DNA of 64,000 bases from the NCBI GenBank assembly GCA_021527695.1, contig JAKFAO010000012.1:496001-560000 (forward strand). Reading direction: 5' to 3'. Below, piece after piece: positions 31,330 through 43,140 of the stretch (the stretch's first letter is position 1; every line of letters begins with the position of its first letter). Source of the stretch: Naematelia aurantialba. Taxonomy: Eukaryota; Basidiomycota; Tremellomycetes; Tremellales; Naemateliaceae. The translations under genes and the position numbers were made by a program. The notes beneath the pieces were generated by a model, which saw nothing but the letters and a program-made list of their open reading frames with translations, searched no databases and was not told where the DNA came from.

Positions 31330-33658
31330 TTACGGTCCCGTCGGCAACGAGTCGATGCGGCGCAGCGCCCACTGGAGCATCAGGAAGGCCGCTCGGCTCT
31401 GATACTGTGGCACTTCGTGGCCGCTCTCGAAGACCTCGACAAACGTCAAGTTCCTCTCGGTATGCTGCTCAGTGTTAGCCATGCCCGTGGAGGCGCTGGT
31501 TGCTGCTATGACTGTATCTATTTGACGTCTCCTGTATCACCGTGTGGAGCAAGGCAGACGAAGGGGGTCGAGGCAGGACAAAGGTCATAAACATGACAAA
31601 TGGGAAGTTGGGGATCATGAGCGTCAAGTAGAGAAATGCACAACTCGCCTGTACGCCCATGACACCCTGCGGGGTCGAGGTGAAGTTGTCAAAGCCGAGG
31701 GCCTCCAAAGCTAGTCCAGTTGAACTGATGTCGGGCAATGTGACCTCGAAAGTTGTGTTGGGTTGGTTCTGGAAACCGAGCTGGCCATTCCACGTCATGT
31801 TCTGGATCATCAAGAGCGTGCCGTTGGTTTGGATCACTGTGTCTATCCAGCATTTCAGCATTTGTTACGTGCGGCAGCCCAAAGGAAGTAGTGGCGAGCT
31901 CAGGCAGGACAGATGGCATTGATGGTCTGAAGACTTACCAAGATCTCCAGTGCTGATCAAGACACGCCCAATCCGCTCAATAACGCTGGGAAGAACCGAC
32001 TGGGCGGGATCGAGCGAAAAGTCACCAGCTAGCTCTGGGCCACCGGTGCCACCAGCAAAAACCGGAGCGACTGAACAGTCAGCCCACGTAACGTGGGCGG
32101 GAGCGTGCATCGCAGCCTTAACGTCCGCGCGATCAAAGTACGGTTGTACGTTGGCCGCAAGCTGTTCCAAGACGCCGAAACCCAATGGGTCATATGCCAG
32201 TGGGCATTGCAAGTTCTGTAAAGTCAGCCGCGTTGTCTTTTCTGTCGCGCAAGGTCGAGTCAGAGACCCCACGTGGGGCTCAGAGCAAGTACGCTTGGGA
32301 TCGACAGAGGGGAAGTCTTTGGAAATCACTCGTGCGGGAAGGTCGCGGACTCACCATCGCATAGAAGTCGTAACACGGGTTGTTAATAAGTATCGCATCT
32401 GTCATTATGTCGTGTATGTCGCATTGCAAAGCGTTGTCGTCGGAAAAGTTGAAAAAGAATGGCGGTTGCACACCCGACGGCGGGAAGTGCAGGAATTTGT
32501 CAATATACTGGGCGTAGCCGCATTGTTCGTGCAGCTCTTTCATTTGCGCCATAAACGTGCTGTTGAGGTTTGCGTAGTTCAAGTTCTTTTCCATCAGAGG
32601 AAACATGTTGACCATGCGGCCCACTCCGAGGTAGCTGCCTATGGTGGGACTGAACATTACCACACCTGAAGCGAGTTAGTCGGTCCGTTCTGTACCACGA
32701 CAACAGTGGTGGCAACTGATGTTGAAACCAACAGCCGCACTCACTGTGCAGATCGAAGTGCTTCGTGTCGTTCTCGTTCAGCATCGCGTCGGCAATGTAC
32801 GGGACGTATCGTCCTGCGTAGCTCTCGCCCGTCATATGGATCTTCATTTGCGGGAGGCGAAATTCCCTCTCGAAATTCTGCAACCACCGTATGAAATCTT
32901 GCGCGATCTCTTCTTCCGTTGTAGCTGTCACAGGTCCCTGTGAGAAGCCTGTCCCTTTGGGGTATTCGACCCTACGTTCATCAATTTTCGATACCGGCAT
33001 TCGTGAAGAGATAACAGGCATGTGTGGCTCAGAAGCAAGAGACCACATTGGAAAGTTGAACGGACGCAAGAACTGTAGTCTGGGAAGGCACTAAGCTCGG
33101 AGGTCACTCACCAGAGCATGTTGGTGATGTTTGACCATGACCATGGGTTGCGCGCCGGAGCAATCATGCCGGGTTGCCACACGAACGGGCCGTTCTCCTG
33201 CAGGAAGCCCCCGAGGCTGCTGCAGCCTGGACCACCGTTGAGCCAAATCGTCAGATCGTCGACAGGCTCCCCGATTGTAGGCTGGAAGACAAAGAAGAAG
33301 CTGCCTTCAGATGCATTGGCCGCATTGATGGGGATAGAGCCGGAGTAAATCTCTGGGAGCTTGGGGAAGAGGGCAAGCGACTTGACGAGATACTCTGTGC
33401 CACACATTAGCCCGGAGATCGGGTTGTAAGCGGGGGAGTTGGAAAGCTCACGGGAGGTAACATTGTTGTAGAACTGGTGTTCGTCGTAGAAGTGCTATTC
33501 TCTGCCCTCAAATACTGTTGCCCATTCGAGCGAGGGTTCGTGCGTCCGCGCTTGGTCAATCGACTAAGTTGGCCCGATGTTGAGTCGGGGCGGCGTGCCT
33601 CGGCTAGAGCAACGGCCCATAGCCAAAGAGCGGCAATCAGCGCACTCCTGAGAAACAT
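31330..33658 (-). CDS. Secreted serine carboxypeptidase (peptidase S10), 7 exons, 543 aa
   Basis: Removes C-terminal residues in the secretory path, vacuole or outside the cell. Exons (minus): 33658-33452, 33392-33112, 32971-32745, 32665-32355, 32215-31939, 31842-31649, 31464-31330; 544 codons. It has a signal peptide (MFLRSALIAALWLWAVALAEA) then LTKR, a Kex2-type dibasic site. S10 landmarks: TIWLNGGPGCSSLGGFLQENGP (oxyanion-side), VEYPKGTGFS, nucleophile in GESYAGRYVPY (Ser213), the Asp in STGDLD (433-435) and the His in ESGHEVPQ (His515). Many NxS/T sites fit secretion. The last intron seems to use a GC donor (CAG|GCGAGT); a weak GT donor six bases upstream is an alternative. Which vacuolar or extracellular enzyme this is cannot be told. 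Confidence 0.93.
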
Positions 33659-34148
33659 GCTGGATATACTGTAGAGAGAGAGAGCACTCTTGAAAAGCTC
33701 GATGCGGACTTGTGAGGGTTGCAGCGACCCATCTTATAGCTCCAGTGTCTAAGCTCGAGAGAGTGATCCGGGCATGAATCTGTGTGTGTGCTTCGCGTCT
33801 TACGCCGCCGGGGCTGAATGACCCTACCGACAGGTGCTAAAGGATTGCCGAGCGTCAAACTCACCTCCAAACTGCCAGCGGTCTCCTTTCTCAAAAGCTA
33901 CCGAAGCCCCAGGTGGGCAGAGAACGGATGTATTCCGAATCACAGTCACAGCCTTCGGGGTGATGCCGCATCAGCTGAAAGCAATGCTTGATCGCCGGTT
34001 GCCGGGAAGTCAGTGTCGGTCATCCTTTGTGTCACGGGCTGTCAGGCCGACGTTAGTACACTTTGCCCACCGAGATGATGTCAACAGTACGTCCTTCCTG
34101 AGAGACACTGCACGTCGAGGCGGAGCAATTCCGCGCTAAATAATGCAT
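33659..34148. other. Spacer between carboxypeptidase start and APL2 stop
   Basis: 490 bp; promoter of the carboxypeptidase, with a short GA run at about 33671-33686. No gene seen. Confidence 0.5.
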
Positions 34149-37100
34149 CTAAAACAACCCCAGCAAGTCGTCTTCGGCACCTTTCGTTTGTTGCGGCTGT
34201 GCTGGATTGACCAAACCTGACTGGACGCTCACAGTGTGAGAGCCATTTACGGGACTCAAGAAATCCGTCATATTTCCACCTAACCCCACAGTCTGCGATG
34301 ACGCGGCCTGCACAGGTTGAGTTGTGGGCGCGGTCATACTTGAAGATGAAAAGAGATCCATCAGCTCGTCCAGCGGGTTGCTCGATTTCGCCACGCTCGC
34401 GATAGTCTGGGAGGAGACTGCTCCTGAATCAGCCGGGGTGGATTGTTCGTCGTCAAAGTCGAGCAAATTTTCGGCCTGTTGGCCGGCCACCACTGTTTGC
34501 AAGGCCTTTTCGCGAGAGACTTCCTCCTCCGGTCTGAAGAACACAGTCAGCATGGTAGGGTCATGCAATCACTTGTCACTCACTCGATTGCTCTGCGTTG
34601 CATTTCTTCTGCCCCCAATCGACCCTTACCAATGAAGGTCGCCGCTGGCTTGTGATACACACTAGCCAACGATGAGATTTCTCCGAGCAATTCTTCGAGG
34701 ATCGCAGGAGCAACAGTAGTTTGTGGTAAACTGATCGGCGGACGGACGGAGAGGACAACGGACTACAGCAAGATGAGCCCGCCGATCACAGAGACTCTTT
34801 GACTCACCTTCGCCGCAGCTGGATCAGAAGACAGCAGTCGCCAATAGATGTATGCCCGATCTCTGACGTCTGGGCTGTCGCAGTCCTTTGTCGCAGCTTG
34901 CAGGACCTTCTGCACAATCGCTTGGGATTGATCTGGTTTCTTGAGGAATAGCTTGACGATCGCCGTTAAAGTCTGTAGTTGTACCTAGTTACGTGTCAGA
35001 CCATCATCAAAGAAAGTTTGAAGTACACTCACCGGATAGCTCTCTTCTTTGAAGGCTTCGAGGAAAACATTCAACAGCTCATCCGCGTTATCAATCTTCT
35101 CGGCATACTCCCCGATGATCCAGATCAGCGAAGCTTTTGCTTCAGGCTCGTCCAGGTCGTCGAGATTTGCGCAGAGTGCCGGTATGATACCCTCGTACGA
35201 ATGTGGGTACTTTCGGAAGATATCCTACAGCTTTCGTCGGCCGCGCGATCACTTTCACTCCTCATTGTTGACTCACCTTCATGACAATCACTGCCTCCTG
35301 AACCACGTAGCTCACGCGAGTCTCTATCAGACCCATTAGGACCCCTACACAGCGCTCCGCCGCTGTCTCAATCTTGATAGCTGCTTGTCCTATTGCCCGC
35401 ACCGCTTTACGCACGAAATCGACATCTACTTCTGAAGCGTATCTGCAAGTGTCAGCCGCTATCTCTGAATGCGCTAAGGACTCGGCTCACTCTTTCAGCT
35501 CTCCCAATAATGTGTCTACGTTCCGCTCGCTGGCCAGTCGGACCATGATTTCCAGCTTCTCAACCTTTACGTATGGTGGATCGTTGTATTTGCAGAAAAA
35601 GACGCGCATTTCGTTGGCAAGGATATCTGGGCGTTTTTGTAACAAGAGGTTTATATTCCGTAACGCAACCCATTGGACCTCCGGCGCAGAGGAGATGAGA
35701 GTGACTAGTAGAGTCAGCTCTGTTCACCTGTCAGGTAACTTGAGGGCTGACCTAGTGGAGGAGCCATCTTACGGGAAAGAGATCGAAGGAGATCTTCGCG
35801 TTGCACATTCCGCATATGTATCATGATCACCTGAACCCGTGAGTTGCGTCGTTTTCGACTGTCATCTGGTGAATCACCTTCACAGCTCCCAGAACGACCG
35901 CAGCGTTAATATGCTGGAATTGCGGCATGACACGTTCGCAAATATGTTCACTCTCTGTAACATCCAGGGCTTTGTACCGCGCCAGCGTTGTCAAAATTGC
36001 GATGCGGCCCCATTCCGAACATTCGTTGAGAGCAACGAGAAGTTTGGTGAGGGTAGGCTGATCGATGATGAAAAGTTGGGCTGATGGTCGGGTGGAGGGC
36101 TGCTGTGGCTCGCCGTTAGGCGATGAGGGGCGGGAAGGGGGGAGCGCTAGTGAAGCTTCGTGGATGTCGCCCAAAGCTGCCACAGCATTCGCAACCACCT
36201 AGGAGGTCAAATCAGCCACGATTGGATTGCTTTTGACAAGAGAAGAGCATGCCCCCTGGAGGAGTGGGGGTGAAAGGCAAAGAAGGAAGGAAAGGAAAGA
36301 AAGAAGAAAGAAACACAAGACAAGACGGGAAAAGAAAGACAGCTGACGCACCATCGGGTTGCCGTCGCCAATGAGGTCCCGCAGGGTTTCAATGAATCCG
36401 TATTCAACGCATAGTTCCGGCTTGAGATCGAACACCTTGGCAACACATAACGCCGCCGTCTTGCGCACATACGGGTTTTCGTCCTTGAGACAGCGGGAGA
36501 GAGGTGAGGCGAGGTAGTCGAGGATCTTCTCAGCGCGGAGGACAGACATGGTGCGTATTGCCAGGGCTCGCACGAGGGGGTTCGAATCTGCCGTGTCCTG
36601 CGATGATCAGCACCGTGCCACGAACGCACAGGTATGACGGCCTCGTCCAAGACAGCAACAGGCTTGGCCGGGATGATGGCATGTTGGTGGATATAAATCA
36701 GGGGGGACGTTGCTGACACCGAAGGTGCCCAGGATGGACAAGGGGTTCTGGGGATGATGACTACGAAAGGAGCCAGAGCCTTGGAGACTAGACTCACCTT
36801 TACAAAAGTGTTCACGGCGAGGATGACAAGCTCGGGCTGCGTCTTGGCGTAGTTCATAAGATAGAGGTAGACCAATTTCTTCTGCTCAAGATCGTCTGTT
36901 TGCTGTGAACGCCATTGTCAGCTCCTTGGCGTCTTGTCTGTGGATCCATGTCCGTGTCTCCACTTCCTCGTCCGCATTTCCTTTTCTTCCAATCTGTCAC
37001 TAGGGCCTCATTTCAGGTGTTGCCTCCCAGAATATGCACGAATGAACCGACGTCTCAATATCAGAGATCGAGAGGTAAATGACTCACCATATTCTTCACT

Positions 37101-37361
37101 ACATCTGGAAACAGCCCACTGCAGTCTTTTCCGATCGTGTGATTCGCAATCACACGCTTGATCGCGTCCGCTCGTTTGTCGCGGTATTCCGAGTTCAGTT
37201 GTTGCCGCAGCTCCCAGTTCTCGCCTTGTAACTTCATCAGCTCATCCCAGCGGTTTGAAGATAGGAGGCAAAACGCGAGGAAGAAAGGGTAACGGATGGG
37301 AAGGTACAAGTGATGTCGAGGGAGGTAGCAACAGACCTTTGCGAGGCGGAGCTGCCGACAT
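34149..37361 (-). CDS. APL2: AP-1 adaptor beta subunit (beta-adaptin), 12 exons, 741 aa
   Basis: Large subunit of the clathrin adaptor at trans-Golgi and endosomes. Exons (minus): 37361-37337, 37224-37088, 36902-36798, 36597-36352, 36198-35878, 35830-35752, 35704-35491, 35442-35277, 35224-35033, 34984-34808, 34762-34584, 34533-34149; 742 codons. The armadillo trunk is unmistakable: [125 protein letters not shown] and [15 protein letters not shown] hinge with LLDFDDE (clathrin-box-like) and DDLLGLF end follows. There is no folded ear domain, as in yeast Apl2 (726 aa). AP-2 beta is a less likely alternative. Confidence 0.93.
36245..36345. repeat. Purine-rich (AAGAAAGG) tract in an intron
   Basis: Low-complexity A/G sequence on the plus strand (a strong polypyrimidine tract on the transcribed minus strand) in APL2 intron 4. 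Confidence 0.75.
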
Positions 37362-37657
37362 TGTGCTACACTCTCCAGGTCTCACAGAATGCCGAGGAGG
37401 GAGCTCGACTCGACCTGTAGCTACAGCGTGCTTGGGAAGTTGAGGTCAAGGCCAAAAGTGCTGAAGCGTAAGGAGTGTTATTGCAGAGCCGAAGCGTCAT
37501 GTTCTGGAATACGCGTGGCGCGACGGAACCAAAAGCGCTGCTGACACTGGCTAGTAGTGTTCAGTGGGTAATGTGATCAGAGGGTACGGCATGCAGCTAA
37601 TGCATGATAGGAGCAGACAGAGTACCCAAGAACGAATGCAGAGACCGATGATTATAC
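37362..37657. other. Spacer between APL2 start and SLC1 stop
   Basis: 296 bp; presumed APL2 promoter. No distinct motif recognised. Confidence 0.45.
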
Positions 37658-38966
37658 TCAAGCCGCTTTTGGCCGCTTGAGCAGCACCGCATCATCATCC
37701 ATCTCGTCCTCGGTGGTATCACCCCGGCTGTCTACTTTGAACAACGGTCCTCCCTCTTTACTACTCTCGCTCGCCTCGGATGCTCGTGTGGGCGGTCTTT
37801 GGCGTAGTGGTTCAGGTGCCTCTTGCGGGACTGGTGCTGTCTCCGGTACTTCTTCGACACGTTGTGTCTTCGACGGACCCGGAGCTGAGATTTCTATAAG
37901 TGCCTCGAGCATCTGTTCCCGAGTCCTCTCTGCCAATGAGTTGACGTCGTCTGCTGTCAGGCCAGTCGTTTCAATCGCAGGAAGGACTACAGTCGTCCAT
38001 GAGCCAAAACCCCACTCTCAGGGAAGATGAAAGGCTGACCTTTGATTCTCAGAGTCCCGCTGTCCATTCTGGTACGGCCATCAAACAACCGGTGGTAGTT
38101 CTCGCAGACGACGGGGACAATAGGAACCTGGGCCTGAACAGCAAGATGGAAAGCTCCCTTCTTAAATGGTAAGAGAGAAGGCTCCGCCGAAGACGAGCGG
38201 GTACCTTCCGGAAAGACCCATAACGAGACCTGTTTTATAAGCCGATGGGCGCAGCAGCGAGGACTGCAACCTTACACCTCGTTTCTTCATGTCGTCTCCT
38301 GCCTGTTCCAGAGCCTTCACAGCGTCTTTGCGGTTCTTGCGATCCACAAATACTGCACCTGATAAGGACACTGAGAAATTTGTCAGCTGTGTTGAGATCC
38401 CACGTGGGAAAGAGCTGACTGAATTGGCCTAATGCAGGAGTCCATTTCAGCTCCGTTTTCGCCATGATCGCTGCTCGTTTTGGGAAGATCCGGCCGATGA
38501 ACAAGATATCCAGGACACTGTCCCATTGTCAGCCGCAAAGCCCGCTTCAGTGTCGGAACCAACCTCTGGTGGTTTCCGACCAGGACTGCACTTTGCGATT
38601 TGCCTCCTCTTGCAGTGAGGAGCCCGGTCAGGTGCTCTTCTCCTTCGACGACTATTTTGATTCCCACGAGCGGACTACATGTGAGGTAGAATGACCTCGC
38701 AACATAGTAATTGATGTTGAGCCTCTGCACAGCCCTATCAGCTTCATGATGGTGGGTTCCAAAGGAGGCAAAATACGCACTTGGCCGGCCAAGGTGGCGA
38801 GTATGCTGACGGCTACACCCCAGATACTCATAGCGCCAAGCGTCGAGATGTAGAGGGTGAGATGGAAGTAGAACCGTGCCCGCTGGTACTTGCGGGCAAG
38901 CACGCCGAGGGTGGAGATGGCGATGGTAGAGGCCACAGCGAAGGGTTTGAGCAACCACCCCAACAT
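37658..38966 (-). CDS. SLC1: 1-acyl-sn-glycerol-3-phosphate acyltransferase, 6 exons, 352 aa
   Basis: Converts lysophosphatidic to phosphatidic acid at the ER or lipid droplet. Exons (minus): 38966-38781, 38724-38564, 38517-38420, 38370-38276, 38229-38040, 37986-37658; 353 codons. An N-terminal membrane part (two hydrophobic stretches, residues about 8-25 and 38-60) leads to the PlsC domain: NHQSVLD (113-119, the catalytic HX4D rebuilt across intron 2), FPKRAAIMAKTELKW, GQFMSLSGAVFVDRKN, and WVFPEGTRS (184-192, lysophosphatidate-binding), then VPIVPVVCENYHRLF. The C-terminal 70 residues are disordered and acidic/proline-rich, an extension beyond yeast Slc1 (303 aa). Confidence 0.95.
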
Positions 38967-39246
38967 GGTGAATGGGATCTCTCGATATCGGTATGATGCA
39001 GAGGGGCAGACGCGGGTCCTGTATGTGCCCTGCCGAGAGACTTGTGCGGGAGAGTCCCGTCGGTGGATAAATGTGGAAGAGGAGAGTCGACTTGGCTGAT
39101 TGCCCCAAGAGTTGGAATCAAGAGGCCAAGATAAAACACACGTCATTAACTCAGGCACGCTCCCGGTGACGATATGATATGAATGAGACCGGCGTGCAGC
39201 ACGCCGACGTTGCCAGCGGCAGTAGTGATCTGCCATTTTAGATATC
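38967..39246. promoter_or_regulatory. Divergent promoter, SLC1 / GMF
   Basis: 280 bp between the two start codons. Confidence 0.55.
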
Positions 39247-39985
39247 ATGGTAAGTTCGCCGTTGTGAGTCCCATCCTGACAGGCGCAGTCTAGTAGAACA
39301 GTGGAAATCCCTGCAGACGTGAAAGATGCTCTCAGAAAGTTCCGATTTGCCCATCGTAAAGGAAGTTCTGCTATCTCCGGTATGTATCTCACGCCAACTC
39401 GCACTCACCAGTGGTGTAGCTGACAAACACGTTCTATGCGTTTCAGTCAAGATACTCAAGAACAGCTTGACGATGGCTGTAGATGAAGAGCTGAAGGATC
39501 TGTCCGTCGAGGAAATCGCCGAAGGTGGGTGCTCTCTTAGATCCAGCTCCTGCTTTCGTATTGACTGATGACTTCAGAGCTGCCAGAGAACTCGCCCAGA
39601 TATGTCGTTCTGTCATACGAGCTCGTACGCCGTGCGCGAACCATAACACATGTTGAGTTCTGACGATCGCAGAAACATAAAGACGGTCGGGTATCAAATC
39701 CTCTTCTACTGATCAATTGGTGAGCCGTGATGGGTCATATAAAAAACTGTGCGAGATGGACGACCTGACATATTGCAGGGCTCCAAGTGGATCCCCGACG
39801 GACCTCATGACACTCCACGCCTCATCTTTATCCTACTTCCAACAAACAGCTGAGGTTGCCAAGGTCAGTAGCTCTTACTTCTCTCTACCAATAGGTATTT
39901 ATGGAACATCTAGGTGCTGGAGGTACGAGACGGCGCCGAGGGATTGACAACAGATGCTGTGGATACAAAGCTGCTTGCCAACTGA
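39247..39985 (+). CDS. GMF1: Glia maturation factor homologue (ADF-homology), 7 exons, 140 aa
   Basis: ADF-H protein that binds Arp2/3 and debranches actin networks (Aim7/Gmf1). Exons: 39247-39249, 39289-39379, 39447-39524, 39578-39624, 39673-39719, 39779-39863, 39914-39985; 141 codons. The rebuilt protein shows VEIPADVKDALRKFRFAHRK, LTMAVDEELKDLSVEEIAEE, LPENSPRYVVLSYELKHKDG, RVSNPLLLINWAPSG and YFQQTAEVAKVLEVRDGAEG, colinear with GMF over its whole length. The start codon stands alone as a 3-nt coding exon; reading through the 39-nt intron hits a stop after six codons, so splicing is required for this start. Confidence 0.93.
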
Positions 39986-40414
39986 TTGGACTTGGATGAA
40001 GTCCTTGCTTCAAGCAGCTACGCGAAGAGCTGTGAAAGGGATAGTGCAAAGATCAGCTGAAGAACTTGTGAAAATAGTAATCCTCTATGATGCACTTGGG
40101 TATCATGTGCCCTGCACGTCTGTCTGCGTGTATCGTGAGACTTAGACCAAGGGCTGGCATGCATGCGTGACCAAACGTGGAATCAAACTGAGTCGTGAAT
40201 TCCAGCACTAGTGTTTGCAGCCTGGTATTCAAGCCCTCCACTTGGTCTGTCCACCCCCGTCAGCGTTGCCTCACTTGCTTTCTCTTCTTCTTTCTTCTCT
40301 CGCTCCTTACTCACTATTCAAGTCATTCAAGATTACTCAAAGACCTCCCTCGGGTCACTGAGATAGTGTTGGGGACGATAGACGGCTGCATCAGTGATAG
40401 AGGCCAATGCAAAG
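39986..40414. other. Intergenic, GMF to F-box gene
   Basis: 429 bp tandem spacer with CT-rich promoter-like sequence around 40280-40320. No gene seen. Confidence 0.5.
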
Positions 40415-42466
40415 ATGCCCAATATGGAACAGCCTGAAGAGGCGCTAGCTCGTGAGTGATGCCTTGAAGGGATCACTCTGGATACTGACATTTTCCTGCT
40501 TCAGCGAAGCCCGCACGCCTTACACGCTCTTCGCAGAACGGATGCCGACTGTCGTCGTCTTCCACAGCTGAACCCTCAGTTCCGCCCGCAGCTCAGCTCA
40601 CATCTCACACATACCTCGATTCGGCTTCGGACTCGGATCTGACCGACCTCGAAGGGGATGAGCACAGCCACGATGCGTTGGCATTGGGTGACTCGGGCGT
40701 CTTTGCCGACTCGTATTCGGATGACTCTGACTACGGCCAGAGGGTATCTACCAAAGCGAAGCCTAACAGGACCAAACGAGCAAAAGCGACGAAGAAAGGA
40801 AAAGGCCGGTCGAAGAATGATGGTGCTGCAGGGGCGTACAACGATGGAGAGACGGAAAGCAAGAAGAGGAAGGGCAAGAAAGACCTCGTGGCCGAAGAGG
40901 CGGTATGGCAAGACATTCCCGACTGGGGAGATCGCAAAGACTGCCCGTTAGAGTCGTTGCCTCCCGAGGTGCTCGATCGCTGCTTTGGACAGACGACTGG
41001 ACTAAGCGTACGCCAGAGTCATCCTCACATGATAGATTGGTTTCTGACGAAGCACAGCTCCGAGACTACGTGGCCCTCGCTGGAGTCTGTAAGTTGTTCC
41101 GCACACAATTCGATGACAATTTCTTCCGGGTGAGTCCTTCGTTTCCTATCGGTGTGTGCACTACGTTGATACAAGATAGGCCATTATAGGGAGGCGGAGC
41201 TGGCCGAGCAGCACGAATAATGAGGCTTTCAAGTACGCAGACACGCCATTCACCAATACCGTCAAGGAGTGGCGCAAGGACCGCATCCCCCTCAAGCCGG
41301 CTCGATCGCACTATGTTCCGCGCGGAGAGCGCAAGGATTGGACGGAAGCACAGTACATTGTCTATCGCGAGGAGAAGGCTTTTTGGCGCGCCGCAGAGAA
41401 AGAGAGGAGGCGCAAATTGTGCCTCGAGAATGAAAAGCGGGCAGAGCGCGATCGACTTGATGCGCGCAGAGGGCGCTACGTTGTCGTCCGGCAGTCAAAT
41501 AGGAAAGTCCTAGCCGACGTGAAGGGCAGGTGCGATGGAGAACCTCCGATTGCCAAAGACGAGCGCGGCCTTCCCGCCGTCGATATTCCGCCCGCTCCGG
41601 TAAAGATTTCAGCGACAGAAGAAACTGAGTCCCCAAAAGTCGCCGACGGGGCGACTAGTGCGACTGCCAAGCGACTCTCCGACGCGAGCAACGCTGCGTT
41701 GGAGCCTCGTAAAAAGTCTCGACTGACTCCCGGGAATCGTCTGGAAGAATGGGTAGTTCCTGAGACAGATACAGAGAGTGAATTGGAGGAGCCGATTCAT
41801 TACGATTACGCCGGCGTGTATGTACCGTTTGATCACTGGAAAAGCGATGCTCGCAAGAAGGCGGTAGACACCATAAACCATGACCATATCAATAAGACTG
41901 TAAGTGGTTGGCATGGGAAGTGCTTATTGCTTAGGACGCTTTGCGAGAGTTCAAAGTGACAGAGGCCGAATTAATTACGCTCAAGCACCTTTTGGTGGTG
42001 AGTTATCGTCGCCGCTATCGCAAATTGCTGACGTTCGCGGCAGACGAATCCGATGAGCAGCAAACAGTGAGTAAATCAGCGTCATGCAAGACTGCCTTAT
42101 TGATGTCGCCATCGGAAGGCCGCAACAAGCGTGAGTTTATGTGCTGATCAGATCGAGAAGCTATGTGTTGACTTGCTCGATCAGGTTCCTCCGCGCCGCT
42201 GTGGAAGCCCTCGCGCTCCGCGCCCATGGTGGTCCGCTGGGACATATAGATCATGTGTACGAATTCAATCCCATCGTATTTGATGCAGCACTGATCATCG
42301 CAGCCGTGTTGCGGAAGAGCGAACAACCAAGGCTCGACAACAACGGCTCGAGAAGTACAAGGACCTCGCAAAGCCCAATGCACCGCATTTTTACGCTGGC
42401 AGGGATGGCTGGACCCACCTGGCCACACCGCTCACATCGTCCAACGGTGGACATTATGATGATTGA
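40415..42466 (+). CDS. F-box protein with XPA-C-like C-terminal region, 8 exons, 550 aa
   Basis: Exons: 40415-40451, 40505-41007, 41058-41129, 41180-41899, 41935-41997, 42044-42066, 42185-42256, 42304-42466; 551 codons. After an acidic, then Lys-rich disordered N-terminus (KKGKGRSK, ESKKRKGKKD; nuclear-like) comes an F-box rebuilt across intron 2: CPLESLPPEVLDRCF + LRDYVALAGVCKLFR (about 159-205). A long charged helical linker follows (VYREEKAFWRAAEKERRRKL). The C-terminus KTDALREFKVTEAELITL, VTNPM and RAAVEALALRAHGGPLGH, then a charged helix, resembles the DNA-binding C-terminal fold of XPA/Rad14. An SCF substrate adaptor role is inferred from the F-box; the substrate is unknown. Exons 6 and 7 are short and their junction is the least certain. 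Confidence 0.8.
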
Positions 42467-43140
42467 TGACATACATGCCGTTGATGAGGTGTTGTAAACT
42501 GGTCGTTGAAGCGTAGAGGTGGTCGGTTTGTTGTACTATACAGTAGTTAGCGTGGTGGTTGTACATGTTCATTCATTCTCTGTGACCATACTACCTACAA
42601 TATGGGTATGTTGATGCATATTTACTGTGTATGACGAGACGACTTGTCAATGTAGGCAAAGGCAGAGAGACCGCCGAGGGTGAAGGCGATATGCCGAGTG
42701 GCGAATCCGAGAACGGCAAAAGTGTCCGAATCAGTATCCATGTAGCTGGCATTGCAAGACTGGACGTGCACGTTACTGTACGATGCATATTTAACATCTC
42801 AGGATATTATAAGCGTAGCTCGTTGAACTCATATACAGATACAGATCCGTCCGATCCACTGACTTCTTCTGCATCCTCCTCAGTCCCGTCTCTTCTTTCT
42901 TCTTTCTTCTCAGTTGGTCTCTCCGATCCTCCCGTCTTTACATTCGATTTCTGGCCCTACTCATCTCTTCTCCGTCCCATCTGAGCTTGATTCTTATCCC
43001 ATCTAATAACTGGATGCTGCCCTACCGTTCAACCTCCGACATCTCTCATCGCTCCCCGCTTTTTGCACATCACTTTGCTCGTTCGGGATTGCCGTTCGTT
43101 GAGTTTGGTGAATATTGGAGTGGACGAAGAGGAAGCATCA
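42467..43140. other. Convergent spacer, F-box gene / MARVEL-like gene
   Basis: 674 bp between stop codons. The open frame at 42631-42984 has no recognisable domain and is not supported. Confidence 0.5.

Noticed and set aside
42631..42984. Plus-strand 117-aa ORF between the F-box and MARVEL-like genes
   Set aside because: No domain, no splice context, composition like intergenic sequence.
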